Assembly (NCBI RefSeq): GCF_002220775.1
Contig: NZ_CP019685.1
Span: 124,001-188,000 of the forward strand
DNA length: 64,000 nt
Reading direction: 5' to 3'
Source of the DNA: Campylobacter sputorum
GTDB taxonomy: Bacteria > Campylobacterota > Campylobacteria > Campylobacterales > Campylobacteraceae
Both the position numbers and the translations under genes were made by a program. This document shows, in pieces, positions 8,368 to 16,736 of the stretch. Numbering within the stretch: the stretch's first letter is position 1; the number at the start of each line of letters is the position of its first letter. The notes under the pieces are model-generated. The model searched no databases. It saw only the letters and a program-made list of their open reading frames with translations, and was not told where the DNA came from.

Positions 8368-10369
8368 ATTTAAACTCTATATAAGCAGTTCTGCCATCGC
8401 CAACTACATAACTTGCTTTATCATCTTTACCTGAAACTGATGCATAATACTCTTTATCAAAAATATTGTCAACACCAGCAGTTACACTTAAATTTTTGTA
8501 TTTATATCTTGCGCCTACGCCAGTTACATTATAAGAAGATATTTTTTGATAATCACTATTTTTTTGATCTCCATAAAAACTACTATCTGCAAAAATTCCA
8601 AAATTTTTTGTTATATCATAATCTGCACTTATAGTTAGTTTGTATTTTGGCACATTAGGAACAACTTCTCCTACTATAAAATCACTACTTCCTGATTTTT
8701 TAACCTCTGTATCTATATATGAAAAACTCTCGGAAAAATTCAATCTATCATCCATAAAGGTTTGCCCTAGAGCTAATTCAATACCCCATTTTTGTGTCTC
8801 TCCGATATTGTGTTGTTCCCAGTAATGTGGTGGTTGCCCAGTAGTTGCAATCTCATCTTTGCTCTTAGTATAAAAAATAGCTGCTTGGAAAAATTGTCCA
8901 AAAATTAAATCTTTCATACCAAGTTCATAAGTGTTAAATGTCTCTGAGTTTATATTGCTTGGATAATATCCTAAAATTTTGTCTTTATTTTGCATTTTGT
9001 TTGCTGATGGACTTGTAAAGCCTCTTTCAAATTTAAAATAGATATTTCCAGTATCTGAGTATTTAAAATTTGGAATTATTTCAAAAGCATAATTATTTTC
9101 ACTTTTTTCTAAATCAAAAATATTTAGTTTGCCTTTTATTTTATTGAACATACTAGCTGGTCCAATTTTTGTAAATGTGTTTTTTCCTATTTCATATTTT
9201 GCATAATCATATCTATAACCACTGGTTAAAGAAAAAGTATCTGTAAAGTCAAATTTATTTTGTAGATAAAATGAATTTGTGGTTTTTTTAGTAGAACCAT
9301 TGCTAATATTTACAAAACGCATTGTAGGTTTTGGTGGTTTGTTGGGCATTAAAAAATCAAACGATCCGTTATTTTTACCTTTATTATAAATATAATCATA
9401 TCCAAATATTAAATTTCCAAGATCATAATTATATTTTATTTTATTTCTTAAACCAGTTTTTTTATCTTCAAAAATAGAAGAATTATTTTTTGATGAAAAT
9501 TTAGTTTTTTGGTAAAAAGGTGTTGTGTTAAACTGCCAATTTTCGTTAAATTTAATATTATAATCCAAGTTTAAATTTGTAAGTTTAACATCAGTAGTTT
9601 TATAATCCCCATCTGTAGATCTTCTATTTTCGTCAAGCTCTTTTTTGCTTACCCCACCAGCTGTTTTTCTTTCTCCGCTATAATGAGAGAAATTTAAACC
9701 TATATTTTGATAATCATTTATCTGATATTGTGCTCCAAAGCTTCCGTAGGTTCCATCATTTTTTTCTCCGTATCTATATCCTTTGTTGTTATCTTTAAAA
9801 AATCCAGCTTTTAAAAATAAATTCTCTCCAACCATTCCACCAACATTAAAACGACCATTTATAGACCCAGCACTTTGGTATCTTGATGTAATGTTTGCAT
9901 AAAACTCTTTGCAATTGCTTTTTGTAATTATATTTATAATTCCACCTTGTGTTCCACTACCATAAAGCACAGATCCGCCACCAGGAACAATCTCGATACG
10001 CTCAATGTCGTCTATGTTTATAGCATCAAATGGCATAGATGTATGAGAACTATCGGTTGTATTCATAGAAACGCCATTTATCATAATTTGAACATTGGTA
10101 TTTGCTTTATCTCCTTGTCCACGCATATCAATAGTATCGCCAAATACTTTTTTACCAACATATAAACCGGGCGTATTTCTTAAAATTTCTTTTAAGTTTT
10201 TATAACTTCTTTTTTCAATATCATCTCTTGTGATTATGTTTAAATTTCTAACCTCATTTTCTAAAGTCTCTTCAAAACCTGTTGTAGATATAACACTTGT
10301 TTCAAGTTTTGTGCTATTTGCAAATAAAACTCCTGCAGTAGCTAAACTTAAAATCCCGATTTTATACAT
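8357..10369 (-). CDS. TonB-dependent outer-membrane heme/iron receptor
   Basis: A complete TonB-dependent receptor of 670 residues. A signal peptide (KIGILSLATAGVLFA) precedes the plug domain: a TonB-box-like segment, TRDDIEKRSYKNLKEILRNTPGLYV, DIDDIERIEIVPGGGSVLYGSGTQGGIINIIT-like plug motifs, then a 22-strand barrel. The C-terminal region has GVGARYKYKNLSVTAGVDNIFDKEY and ends in F. It is the third gene of the minus-strand operon, ahead of a complete ABC importer, tonB and hutW, so heme is the likely ligand. Length is close to the 700-residue ChuA class, but the ligand is inferred from context. Confidence 0.92.
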   Translation of the reverse strand: MYKIGILSLATAGVLFANSTKLETSVISTTGFEETLENEVRNLNIITRDDIEKRSYKNLKEILRNTPGLYVGKKVFGDTIDMRGQGDKANTNVQIMINGVSMNTTDSSHTSMPFDAINIDDIERIEIVPGGGSVLYGSGTQGGIINIITKSNCKEFYANITSRYQSAGSINGRFNVGGMVGENLFLKAGFFKDNNKGYRYGEKNDGTYGSFGAQYQINDYQNIGLNFSHYSGERKTAGGVSKKELDENRRSTDGDYKTTDVKLTNLNLDYNIKFNENWQFNTTPFYQKTKFSSKNNSSIFEDKKTGLRNKIKYNYDLGNLIFGYDYIYNKGKNNGSFDFLMPNKPPKPTMRFVNISNGSTKKTTNSFYLQNKFDFTDTFSLTSGYRYDYAKYEIGKNTFTKIGPASMFNKIKGKLNIFDLEKSENNYAFEIIPNFKYSDTGNIYFKFERGFTSPSANKMQNKDKILGYYPSNINSETFNTYELGMKDLIFGQFFQAAIFYTKSKDEIATTGQPPHYWEQHNIGETQKWGIELALGQTFMDDRLNFSESFSYIDTEVKKSGSSDFIVGEVVPNVPKYKLTISADYDITKNFGIFADSSFYGDQKNSDYQKISSYNVTGVGARYKYKNLSVTAGVDNIFDKEYYASVSGKDDKASYVVGDGRTAYIEFKYDF

Positions 10370-10380
10370 AACTTTCCTTT

Positions 10381-10815
10381 TTAATGAATTTTTTCTATGT
10401 CTAAGTTAATTTTTGAAACATCATTTTCTTTTAATATTGATATTAAGTTTATAATATTTCCATAATCCAAGCCATTATCAGCACTTAAATGAATTTCATT
10501 AAAATTTGCTAAATTTAAGCTTTTGATATTATTTTTAAAGTCATCTAAATTTAAAAAAGTAGTATTTTTATTATCAAAATTTATAGAAATATTTCCATTT
10601 ATAAAATAAAATAATGTTATACTTTGTGGTTTATTAGCACTAAAATCTACACTACTTTTTGGTAAATTTATAGGAAAATTTTCAGTTTTACTAAAAGTTG
10701 TAGTTATCATAAAAAATATAAGCAACATAAAAATTACATCTATTAAATTTATCATAGATATACTATAATACTGTCTTCTTCTACGCCTATTTTTAAATTT
10801 ACTTACATATTTCAT
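10381..10815 (-). CDS. exbD: ExbD-family protein (second copy)
   Basis: An ExbD-type protein with one membrane helix (INLIDVIFMLLIFFMIT, including the conserved Asp) and a periplasmic domain ending DVSKINLDIEKIH. I place the start at 10815 (MKYVSKFKNRRRRR), which gives 144 residues and a normal positively charged N terminus. An ATG fifteen codons further upstream lies inside exbB and would add a stretch unlike other ExbD proteins. With the chosen start it overlaps exbB by 17 bases, the same arrangement as the first exbB-exbD pair. Confidence 0.88.
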   Translation of the reverse strand: MKYVSKFKNRRRRRQYYSISMINLIDVIFMLLIFFMITTTFSKTENFPINLPKSSVDFSANKPQSITLFYFINGNISINFDNKNTTFLNLDDFKNNIKSLNLANFNEIHLSADNGLDYGNIINLISILKENDVSKINLDIEKIH

Positions 10816-11407
10816 TTTTAAATCTTTTATAAATAAGCATAGAAATTTTTTCCATATCATCTAAAATTTTGTCATTCTTTTTATTGATAGCTATGTGAAT
10901 CATAAGTGCTGGAATTGCTACTAAAAGTCCAAATGCTGTGGTATAAAGTGCTTCACTTATCCCATTTGCTACTTGTATAGCGTTATTTTGTGTACTCAAT
11001 GCACCAAAAGACTTTATCATTCCAACCACAGTTCCAAGAAGCCCAAGTTGTGGTGCTGCACCTACACAAAGTCCTAAAATCCAGCCACCTTTTTCAAATT
11101 GTTCGCTCCAAGTTTTTTGACTAACTTCTATGTTGTATTCAAGTTCATTTAATGAATTTGGATAATTTTGAAGTATAGATATAGTTGTTTTTGCTACGGG
11201 ATTTTTGAAATTTTGACAATACTCAGTAATCTCATTTATGCTTTTATTTGATATTAAATTTGATAACTTATATTTAAATTTATATGATAAATCCGAATTA
11301 ATAAATGTGTAAAAATAAATTTTTTCAAGCACAATTGCTAAAGCAAATACTGCTAAGCAAAATATTGGCCACATAAAAATGCCACCGACCTTCATTAGTT
11401 CTAACAT
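10799..11407 (-). CDS. exbB: ExbB-family proton channel protein (second copy)
   Basis: A 202-residue ExbB-type protein that starts directly with the first membrane helix (GGIFMWPIFCLAVFALAIVLEKIYFY) and contains the conserved helices LGLCVGAAPQLGLLGTVVGMI and GISEALYTTAFGLLVAIPALM. It lacks the N-terminal extension of the other ExbB in this window. It is the first gene of the long minus-strand heme operon, so the ATG at 11407 sits just downstream of the Fur-box-like region. ExbB-ExbD first, then the receptor, is an order that fits a dedicated receptor-energising unit. Confidence 0.92.
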   Translation of the reverse strand: MLELMKVGGIFMWPIFCLAVFALAIVLEKIYFYTFINSDLSYKFKYKLSNLISNKSINEITEYCQNFKNPVAKTTISILQNYPNSLNELEYNIEVSQKTWSEQFEKGGWILGLCVGAAPQLGLLGTVVGMIKSFGALSTQNNAIQVANGISEALYTTAFGLLVAIPALMIHIAINKKNDKILDDMEKISMLIYKRFKNEICK

Positions 11408-11426
11408 AGATACCTCGCTTTTAATT

Positions 11427-11446
11427 AATAATGATAATGAAAGTTA
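11427..11446. promoter_or_regulatory. Fur-box-like sequence upstream of exbB
   Basis: The sequence AATAATGATAATGAAAGTT matches the left and central parts of the classical Fur box (GATAATGATAATCATTATC) and lies about 20 bases upstream of the exbB start. It would place the whole minus-strand heme operon under iron repression. Assigned by similarity of motif and context only. Confidence 0.6.
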
Positions 11447-11508
11447 ATATTATATTATTCAAATACTAAAAATAATCTAAATTTATCAAAATTTTAACAA
11501 AAATTGAA

Positions 11509-11530
11509 TATAATATTTATTATCAATTTA
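11509..11530 (+). promoter_or_regulatory. -10 element and overlapping Fur-like half site for hutX
   Basis: TATAAT at 11509-11514 is a good Campylobacter -10 box 36 bases ahead of the hutX ATG. The adjoining bases read TTTATTATCAATTTA, close to the right half of a Fur box, so a bound repressor would cover the start of transcription. This is inference from motif shape. Confidence 0.5.
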
Positions 11531-11549
11531 CTATTAAGAAAGGAAAAAT

Positions 11550-12044
11550 ATGAAACATACAAACGAGAAAATCTTAGAAATGTTAAAAGATGGCAAAAAT
11601 AGTGTTCATTCAATCGCTTCAACTCTAAACATACCTGAATATGAGGTTTTAAAGCTAAAAGATGAGAGTGAGTTTAAAGAAGTTGATGCTGTCCATTTAG
11701 ATGAAATTTTAAATGAAATGTCTTCGTGGGGAGAGCTTTTGTTTTGTAAAAATAGTCTTGAGTTTATTATAGAGTTTAAATGTTGTATTGGTTTAATTAA
11801 AAAAGCTAAAGGGTACATAAATTTTTGTGGAAAAAACGGGTTTCTAGGTGGACATTTAAATCAAGATAGTGTGAAAAAAATAGGCTTTGTAACTACTAAA
11901 TTTATGGGACTTTTGGGAAATAGTGTGCATTTTTACAATGATAAAAATGAGACTATTTTTAAATTTTATTTAAGCAGAAATGAAAAACAAGAACTTTTAG
12001 AAGATCAAGTTAAAAATTTTGAGAATTTAAAAGCTAGATTTTAA
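11550..12044 (+). CDS. hutX: HutX/ChuX-type cytosolic heme carrier
   Basis: A 164-residue protein of the HutX/ChuX heme-utilisation family. The N terminus is a small helical region (HSIASTLNIPEYEVLKL), as in HutX proteins, and the rest is the split-barrel-like heme-binding domain with INFCGKNGFLGGHLN and IGFVTTKFMGLLGNSVHFYN. Known members bind heme in the cytoplasm and pass it to a heme-degrading enzyme. A strong AAGAAAGGAAAA ribosome site precedes the ATG. It is transcribed divergently from the heme operon across a Fur-box-like region, consistent with iron control. Confidence 0.88.
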   Translation: MKHTNEKILEMLKDGKNSVHSIASTLNIPEYEVLKLKDESEFKEVDAVHLDEILNEMSSWGELLFCKNSLEFIIEFKCCIGLIKKAKGYINFCGKNGFLGGHLNQDSVKKIGFVTTKFMGLLGNSVHFYNDKNETIFKFYLSRNEKQELLEDQVKNFENLKARF

Positions 12045-12077
12045 CTTATTTTTTGACTATTTTTATAGCCAAAATTA

Positions 12078-13646
12078 TTATATATTTATTCTAGTTAAAT
12101 TTCCATTTTCCATTTTATATATTTTATCGGCCATTTTAAAGTATTTATCGTCATGACTTATTGCAAATACGCTAATTCCTTTGCTTTTTAAAAGTGGCAA
12201 TATTGATGTATAAAAATACTCTCTAAATTCAGGATCTTGGTCTGCTGCAAATTCGTCTAACATCAAAAAGTCCTTATTTGCGGCTAAATTTTCTAGTAAA
12301 GCTGCTCTTTTTTTCTGTCCTGTTGATAAATTATTAGTTGTTATGGTTTTTTGCTGGATATTAACTTTGTCTTTTATTTTTAAAATATCGCTCCAAAATT
12401 CAATTCCACCATCATTTAATATATTTTTAAATAGATAAAAATCGCTAAAAACAGCACTTATTGTATTTTGGAATCTATTTAAATTTTCATTATTTAAAAG
12501 CATATCATCAAGCCAAATATCTCCGCTATTTGGATTTAGAATGCCGCACAATATAAGAAAAAGTGTTGATTTTCCTGAGCCATTTTTACCTATGATAAAT
12601 ACTGTTTCGCCTTTTTTTATTTCTAGGTTTATATTTTTTAAAATTTTTTTATCCATATATGAAAAATTTATATTTTTTAATTTTATATTGTTATATTTTA
12701 ATTTATTATAATTTGAATTAAAATTTATATCATTAAAATTTATTAATTTCATATCTTTTATTTTTTTAAATGATATCTTTGCAAGAAGTATCGAAGGAAT
12801 AGAAGATATAAAAATTATAAAAGGGGTTCTTAAAAATAGCATACCAAAACATATAGTTGTTGCTGTTTTAAAGTCGCTTATGTTAAGAGTCAATGAAAAA
12901 TACATAATAAACCCCACTCCTCCAAGCATCATTACATTTAAAAAATTACTTGATATGTTTTGTGAAATTTCTGCTTTAATATTTGAATTTTTTTGAGATA
13001 ATGCATTATTGCAAAAATTCTCAAAAAAGTTATCAAATCTTGTTTTATTTATACTTAACTCTTTGAAAGCATCAATCATTGTTTCATAATCTTTATACAA
13101 AACATCGTCTTTTTGTCTAGATTTTTTATAGTTTTTGTATGTTTTTTTTATAAAAATATTTACTACAAAACCCATAATAAGAAACCATATTACTATAAAA
13201 ATAGCAATGATATTTGAAAGATAAAAAAAATAAAATATACAAAAAAATATCAGTAATCCACTTTGAAGTAAATCTGAAATTCGCATAAGTCCATTTGATA
13301 TATTGTTTATATCTTTGCTAACACAAGCTAAAATTTTTGCTTTTGTTGTATCTATAATGGTCATAAAAGTGCTATTTAATACCCTTAAAACAAATCTTTT
13401 TCTAAGCTCATAAATAAATTTATTTCCAATATTTGCAACGACAAATTTAAATATATGTGAAAAAATAAAAAAAGAAAATAAAAGAATTATAAAGATAAAC
13501 AAAATAAAGCTATTTGCTTTTTCTAAATTTAATATATATTTGTTTATAAAAAACAATACAAATATTCCAAAAGCACTATAGATTATTGATAAAATTGATA
13601 TTAAAATCAAATTTAAAATGTAGTATTTTTTCAAAAAGCAATCCAA
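12078..13646 (-). CDS. cyclic-peptide-type ABC exporter (fused permease and ATPase)
   Basis: A 522-residue half-transporter. The first 300 residues have about six membrane helices. The ATPase domain has Walker A IGKNGSGKST, an LSTGQKKRAAL signature instead of LSGGQ, and LMLDEFAADQDPEFREYFY, which is the fingerprint of the PvdE/SyrD/YojI cyclic-peptide exporter family. The substrate is unknown. PvdE exports a pyoverdine precursor and YojI exports microcin J25, but no peptide or siderophore biosynthesis gene is visible nearby. It converges on hutX (33 bases between stops). Base composition is even more AT-rich than its neighbours in the membrane part. Confidence 0.82.
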   Translation of the reverse strand: MDCFLKKYYILNLILISILSIIYSAFGIFVLFFINKYILNLEKANSFILFIFIILLFSFFIFSHIFKFVVANIGNKFIYELRKRFVLRVLNSTFMTIIDTTKAKILACVSKDINNISNGLMRISDLLQSGLLIFFCIFYFFYLSNIIAIFIVIWFLIMGFVVNIFIKKTYKNYKKSRQKDDVLYKDYETMIDAFKELSINKTRFDNFFENFCNNALSQKNSNIKAEISQNISSNFLNVMMLGGVGFIMYFSLTLNISDFKTATTICFGMLFLRTPFIIFISSIPSILLAKISFKKIKDMKLINFNDINFNSNYNKLKYNNIKLKNINFSYMDKKILKNINLEIKKGETVFIIGKNGSGKSTLFLILCGILNPNSGDIWLDDMLLNNENLNRFQNTISAVFSDFYLFKNILNDGGIEFWSDILKIKDKVNIQQKTITTNNLSTGQKKRAALLENLAANKDFLMLDEFAADQDPEFREYFYTSILPLLKSKGISVFAISHDDKYFKMADKIYKMENGNLTRINI

Positions 13647-13712
13647 AATTAAATTTATTTGATGATTTTATCATAAATAAATTTAATTATTGATAATAAA
13701 TATTAATATCTA

Positions 13713-15092
13713 TTATAAAAATTTTATTAACATTTTTATTCTTTCTTTTGCTTCCATTGATCCTAATATTTCCAGTACTTCAAATATAGAAGGGCTGACA
13801 CTAGTTCCGGTTATTGCTATCCTAAGCGGTTGTGCCAAATCTTTTAAGGTAGAGTTGTTTTGTTTTAAGAACTCTTTTGTTATCTCTTCAAATTCTGCTG
13901 CGGTTTCAAGATTGTTGTTTAATATATTTTCAAATTTCTCTAGTAAATTTACAGATTTTTCATTTATAAATTTATTTATGGCTTTTTCATCGTAGCTTGT
14001 TGGGCGGTTGATGATAGAAAGCGCGCTATTTTTAAGCTCTATTAGTGTTTTTGCTCTTGATCTCAAGCTTTCTAAAAGCAGTTCACCTTTTTGTATGTCT
14101 TTAAAATTTAATCCAAATTGCTTAATTTCGCTGTTTAATCTATCAAAACTTAATGTTTTTATGTAATGAGCATTTAGCCAATCAAGTTTGCTAAGATTAT
14201 AAGTGCTTGCTGATTTATTGATATCATATGGGCTAAAGTATTTTTTCATATCTTCTAAGCTAAAAATCTCATCATCGCCATGGCTCCAACCAAGTCTAAC
14301 TAAGAAATTTAAAAGTGCATCAGGCAAATAACCAAGCTCTTTATACTCCATAACATCGGTTGCTCCGTGTCTTTTTGAGAGTTTTTTGCCATCACTTCCA
14401 TTTATCATAGCAACATGAAAAAACTCAGGTATTGCAAAACCAAGAGCTTGATACAATACAATTTGTTTTGGTGTATTTGAAAGATGATCATCACCCCTTA
14501 TAACATGAGTTATGCCCATAAGTGCGTCATCTATAACCACTGTAAAATTATAAGTAGGTGTCCCATCACTTCTTGCAATGATAAAATCATCAAGCATATC
14601 TTCGCAGTTAAATTTAATATCACCTTTTATGCCGTCTCTAAATTCTATAGTTCCGCTAGTAGGCGCTTTTATGCGTATAACTGGTTCTATACCAGCTGGT
14701 GGTGTGCCTTTAAAATCTCTATATCTTCCATCGTATCTTGGGCGTTCTTTTCTAGCTTCCTGGGACGCCCTTAACTCATCTAGCTCAACTTTACTCATAT
14801 AGCATTTATAAGCTTTTCCTTCATCAAGAAGTTTTTGAACATATTCTTTGTATAAATCAAATCTGCTACTTTGATATATAATCTCTCCATCATAGTCAAG
14901 CTTACACCACTTAAAAGCTTCTTCTATAGCCTGTGCTGCCTCAATTGAATTTCTCTTTAAATCAGTATCTTCTATGCGTAAAACAAATTTTCCGCTATTT
15001 GCTCTTGCAAAAAGATAGTTATAAAGTGCTGTTCTAAGTCCTCCTACATGCAAATATCCAGTAGGTGATGGTGCAAAACGGGTAACTATCAT
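13713..15092 (-). CDS. gltX: glutamyl-tRNA synthetase
   Basis: A 459-residue class I aminoacyl-tRNA synthetase. The HIGH-like motif is in FAPSPTGYLHVGGLRTAL at the N terminus, and the KMSKS-like motif is GKKLSKRHG near residue 235. The N-terminal catalytic part is complete and the C-terminal anticodon-binding region is present. Epsilonproteobacteria usually carry two GltX paralogues, one serving tRNA-Gln in the amidotransferase route. This copy lies beside a SurA-like gene, as one of the two copies does in C. jejuni, which suggests it is the second paralogue (inference). Confidence 0.95.
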   Translation of the reverse strand: MIVTRFAPSPTGYLHVGGLRTALYNYLFARANSGKFVLRIEDTDLKRNSIEAAQAIEEAFKWCKLDYDGEIIYQSSRFDLYKEYVQKLLDEGKAYKCYMSKVELDELRASQEARKERPRYDGRYRDFKGTPPAGIEPVIRIKAPTSGTIEFRDGIKGDIKFNCEDMLDDFIIARSDGTPTYNFTVVIDDALMGITHVIRGDDHLSNTPKQIVLYQALGFAIPEFFHVAMINGSDGKKLSKRHGATDVMEYKELGYLPDALLNFLVRLGWSHGDDEIFSLEDMKKYFSPYDINKSASTYNLSKLDWLNAHYIKTLSFDRLNSEIKQFGLNFKDIQKGELLLESLRSRAKTLIELKNSALSIINRPTSYDEKAINKFINEKSVNLLEKFENILNNNLETAAEFEEITKEFLKQNNSTLKDLAQPLRIAITGTSVSPSIFEVLEILGSMEAKERIKMLIKFL

Positions 15093-15126
15093 TATAATTC
15101 TCCATGTAAATTTAATAAAAAAATGA

Positions 15127-15132
15127 TATAAT
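15127..15132 (+). promoter_or_regulatory. -10 promoter element for the SurA-like gene operon
   Basis: TATAAT, preceded by TGA, lies 45 bases ahead of the ATG at 15178 in a T-rich stretch, the usual form of a Campylobacter vegetative promoter, which often lacks a -35 box. Confidence 0.4.
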
Positions 15133-15177
15133 CTTTTCTCGTATTATATTTTGTAAATGCTTAAATAAAGGTTTTTC

Positions 15178-15999
15178 ATGAAAAAATTATTTACATTTCT
15201 CTTGCTTATTAATCTTTTAAACGCAGAGATGATTAATGGTATAGCTGCAATCGTAGAAAATGAACCAATTACTTTAAATGAAGTTAGTGTTGCAGCTAGA
15301 GAGCTAAAAAGTGACCAAAGCGTAGCATTAGAAGTTCTTATAAAAGAAAAGTTAAAAGATGCACAAATAAAATCTTTAAATATAACTACTACAAATTATG
15401 AAGTAGAACAGAAAATTTCTCAAATCGTAGCTCAAAATGGAGTTAGCTTAGATGAGTTTAAGTCTATTTTAGCCTCAAGAGGAATAAATTATGATAAATT
15501 TAAAGAACAAACAAGTGATGCCTTAAAACAGGAAAAATTATATGGCTCTGTATTTTACTCTATGAGACAAAATGTTAGTGAAGAAAGCGCCCAAAAATAT
15601 TATAATAATAATCAAGAGTTATTTACTATATTTGATAGTATAGATGTTATAAGATATAGCTCAAAAGATAAAAATTTACTTAATGAAACCAAACAATCTC
15701 TTGCAAAAATACAAGAAGGCATTAAGAGTGAAAAAATGAGTATAAATACCGTTGATTTGACACAAAAACAGTTGTATTTGTTTCAAAATACACCATCGAA
15801 TGAATTTACTCCTATTTTACAATCTGGCAATGAGTATGAAATGTATTTTATAACATCAAAAAATGGAGCAAGAGCTATAGAATTTAATAGAGTTAAAAAG
15901 CAAATTTTAAGCCAAATGGCTGAAATTGAGCAAAAAAACGCTATAAATGAGTATTTTGACAAATTAAGATCAAAAGCAAATATTCAGCTTTTAAGATAA
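15178..15999 (+). CDS. periplasmic SurA-like chaperone/peptidyl-prolyl isomerase family protein
   Basis: A 273-residue secreted protein with a signal peptide (KKLFTFLLLINLLNA, cut before EMINGIAA). The mature N terminus, INGIAAIVENEPITLNEV, matches the SurA/Cj1289-type chaperone fold. No clear parvulin active-site block is visible in the second half, which is short, so isomerase activity is doubtful. The likely role is folding or escort of outer-membrane proteins in the periplasm. It is transcribed away from gltX, with the tautomerase gene 19 bases downstream. Confidence 0.8.
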   Translation: MKKLFTFLLLINLLNAEMINGIAAIVENEPITLNEVSVAARELKSDQSVALEVLIKEKLKDAQIKSLNITTTNYEVEQKISQIVAQNGVSLDEFKSILASRGINYDKFKEQTSDALKQEKLYGSVFYSMRQNVSEESAQKYYNNNQELFTIFDSIDVIRYSSKDKNLLNETKQSLAKIQEGIKSEKMSINTVDLTQKQLYLFQNTPSNEFTPILQSGNEYEMYFITSKNGARAIEFNRVKKQILSQMAEIEQKNAINEYFDKLRSKANIQLLR

Positions 16000-16018
16000 T
16001 TTAAATCAAGGAGAAAAA

Positions 16019-16210
16019 ATGCCAATAATAAATGTAAAACTAGCAAGTCCGCTTCCAGATAAAGAGACAAAAGACAAAGTTGCTAAAGAGATTATGGATG
16101 TTATGGTTAGAAATTTAGGAAAAAATCCAGAAAGAATTGTAGTGCTTTTTGAGGATTTACCAAAAGATAGTTTTTATTTTGGTGCTAAAGATTTAGAGTC
16201 AAAGGACTAA
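16019..16210 (+). CDS. 4-oxalocrotonate tautomerase family protein
   Basis: A 63-residue small tautomerase. It begins Met-Pro, so the catalytic Pro1 would be exposed after Met removal. The conserved N-terminal strand PIINVKLASPLP and the following helix fit the family, and RIVVLFEDLPKDSFYFGA completes the fold. Family members are hexamers that move a proton between keto and enol forms, but the natural substrate here is unknown. It has a clear AAGGAGAAAA ribosome site and lies one base before bcp, an arrangement also found in C. jejuni. Confidence 0.9.
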   Translation: MPIINVKLASPLPDKETKDKVAKEIMDVMVRNLGKNPERIVVLFEDLPKDSFYFGAKDLESKD

Positions 16211-16211
16211 T

Positions 16212-16706
16212 ATGGGTGATTTTTTAAAAGATGATATAGAAAGAAAAATAACGCTAAAAGAGGGAGACAAAGCTCCAAAATTTGAGTTAGAAAATGCTGA
16301 TGGTGTAAAAGTCTCATTAGGAGATTTTATAGGCAAAAATGTAGTTTTGTATTTTTATCCAAAAGATAATACTCCAGGATGCACAACTGAGGCGTGTGAG
16401 TTTAGTCAAAATTATGATGAGTTTATGAAAAAAAATACAGTTATTATCGGTGTTAGTCCAGATAGTGTAAAATCACATGCAAATTTTATACAAAAACACA
16501 ATTTAAGCCATATTTTACTTAGCGATCCAAATAAAGAAGTTGCAAAACTTTATGGAGTTTGGCAAGTTAAGAAAAACTATGGTAAAGAGTATCTTGGCAT
16601 AGTAAGATCAACTTTTGTAATCGATAAAAATGGAAACATAATAAAAGTATATAAAAATGTAAAAGCCAAAGATCATGCAATGAAAGTGTTAAATGAGCTT
16701 GTGTAA
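16212..16706 (+). CDS. bcp: thiol peroxidase, bacterioferritin comigratory protein (Bcp/PrxQ)
   Basis: A 164-residue peroxiredoxin of the PrxQ/Bcp group. The active site is YFYPKDNTPGCTTEACEF, with the peroxidatic Cys57 and a second Cys62 five residues later, the pattern of atypical two-Cys Bcp proteins. It reduces hydrogen peroxide and organic hydroperoxides with thioredoxin as electron donor. It carries about 17 residues at the N terminus before the usual GDKAPKF start of the family, so the start could be slightly downstream. A strong hairpin terminator lies at its end. Confidence 0.93.
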   Translation: MGDFLKDDIERKITLKEGDKAPKFELENADGVKVSLGDFIGKNVVLYFYPKDNTPGCTTEACEFSQNYDEFMKKNTVIIGVSPDSVKSHANFIQKHNLSHILLSDPNKEVAKLYGVWQVKKNYGKEYLGIVRSTFVIDKNGNIIKVYKNVKAKDHAMKVLNELV

Positions 16707-16734
16707 ATTTGAGAGAAGTTAATCTCTCAAATTT
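16705..16734. terminator. bidirectional hairpin terminator between bcp and acnB
   Basis: A perfect 11-base-pair stem, AAATTTGAGAG / CTCTCAAATTT, with an 8-base loop lies between the convergent stops of bcp and acnB. The AT-rich outer stem and flanks would serve both strands. Confidence 0.75.
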
Positions 16735-16736
16735 AT

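Noticed and set aside
12045-12077. Hairpin between hutX and the ABC exporter (GACTAT/ATAGCC)
   Set aside because: The stem has a mismatch in six base pairs and is too weak to call as a terminator.
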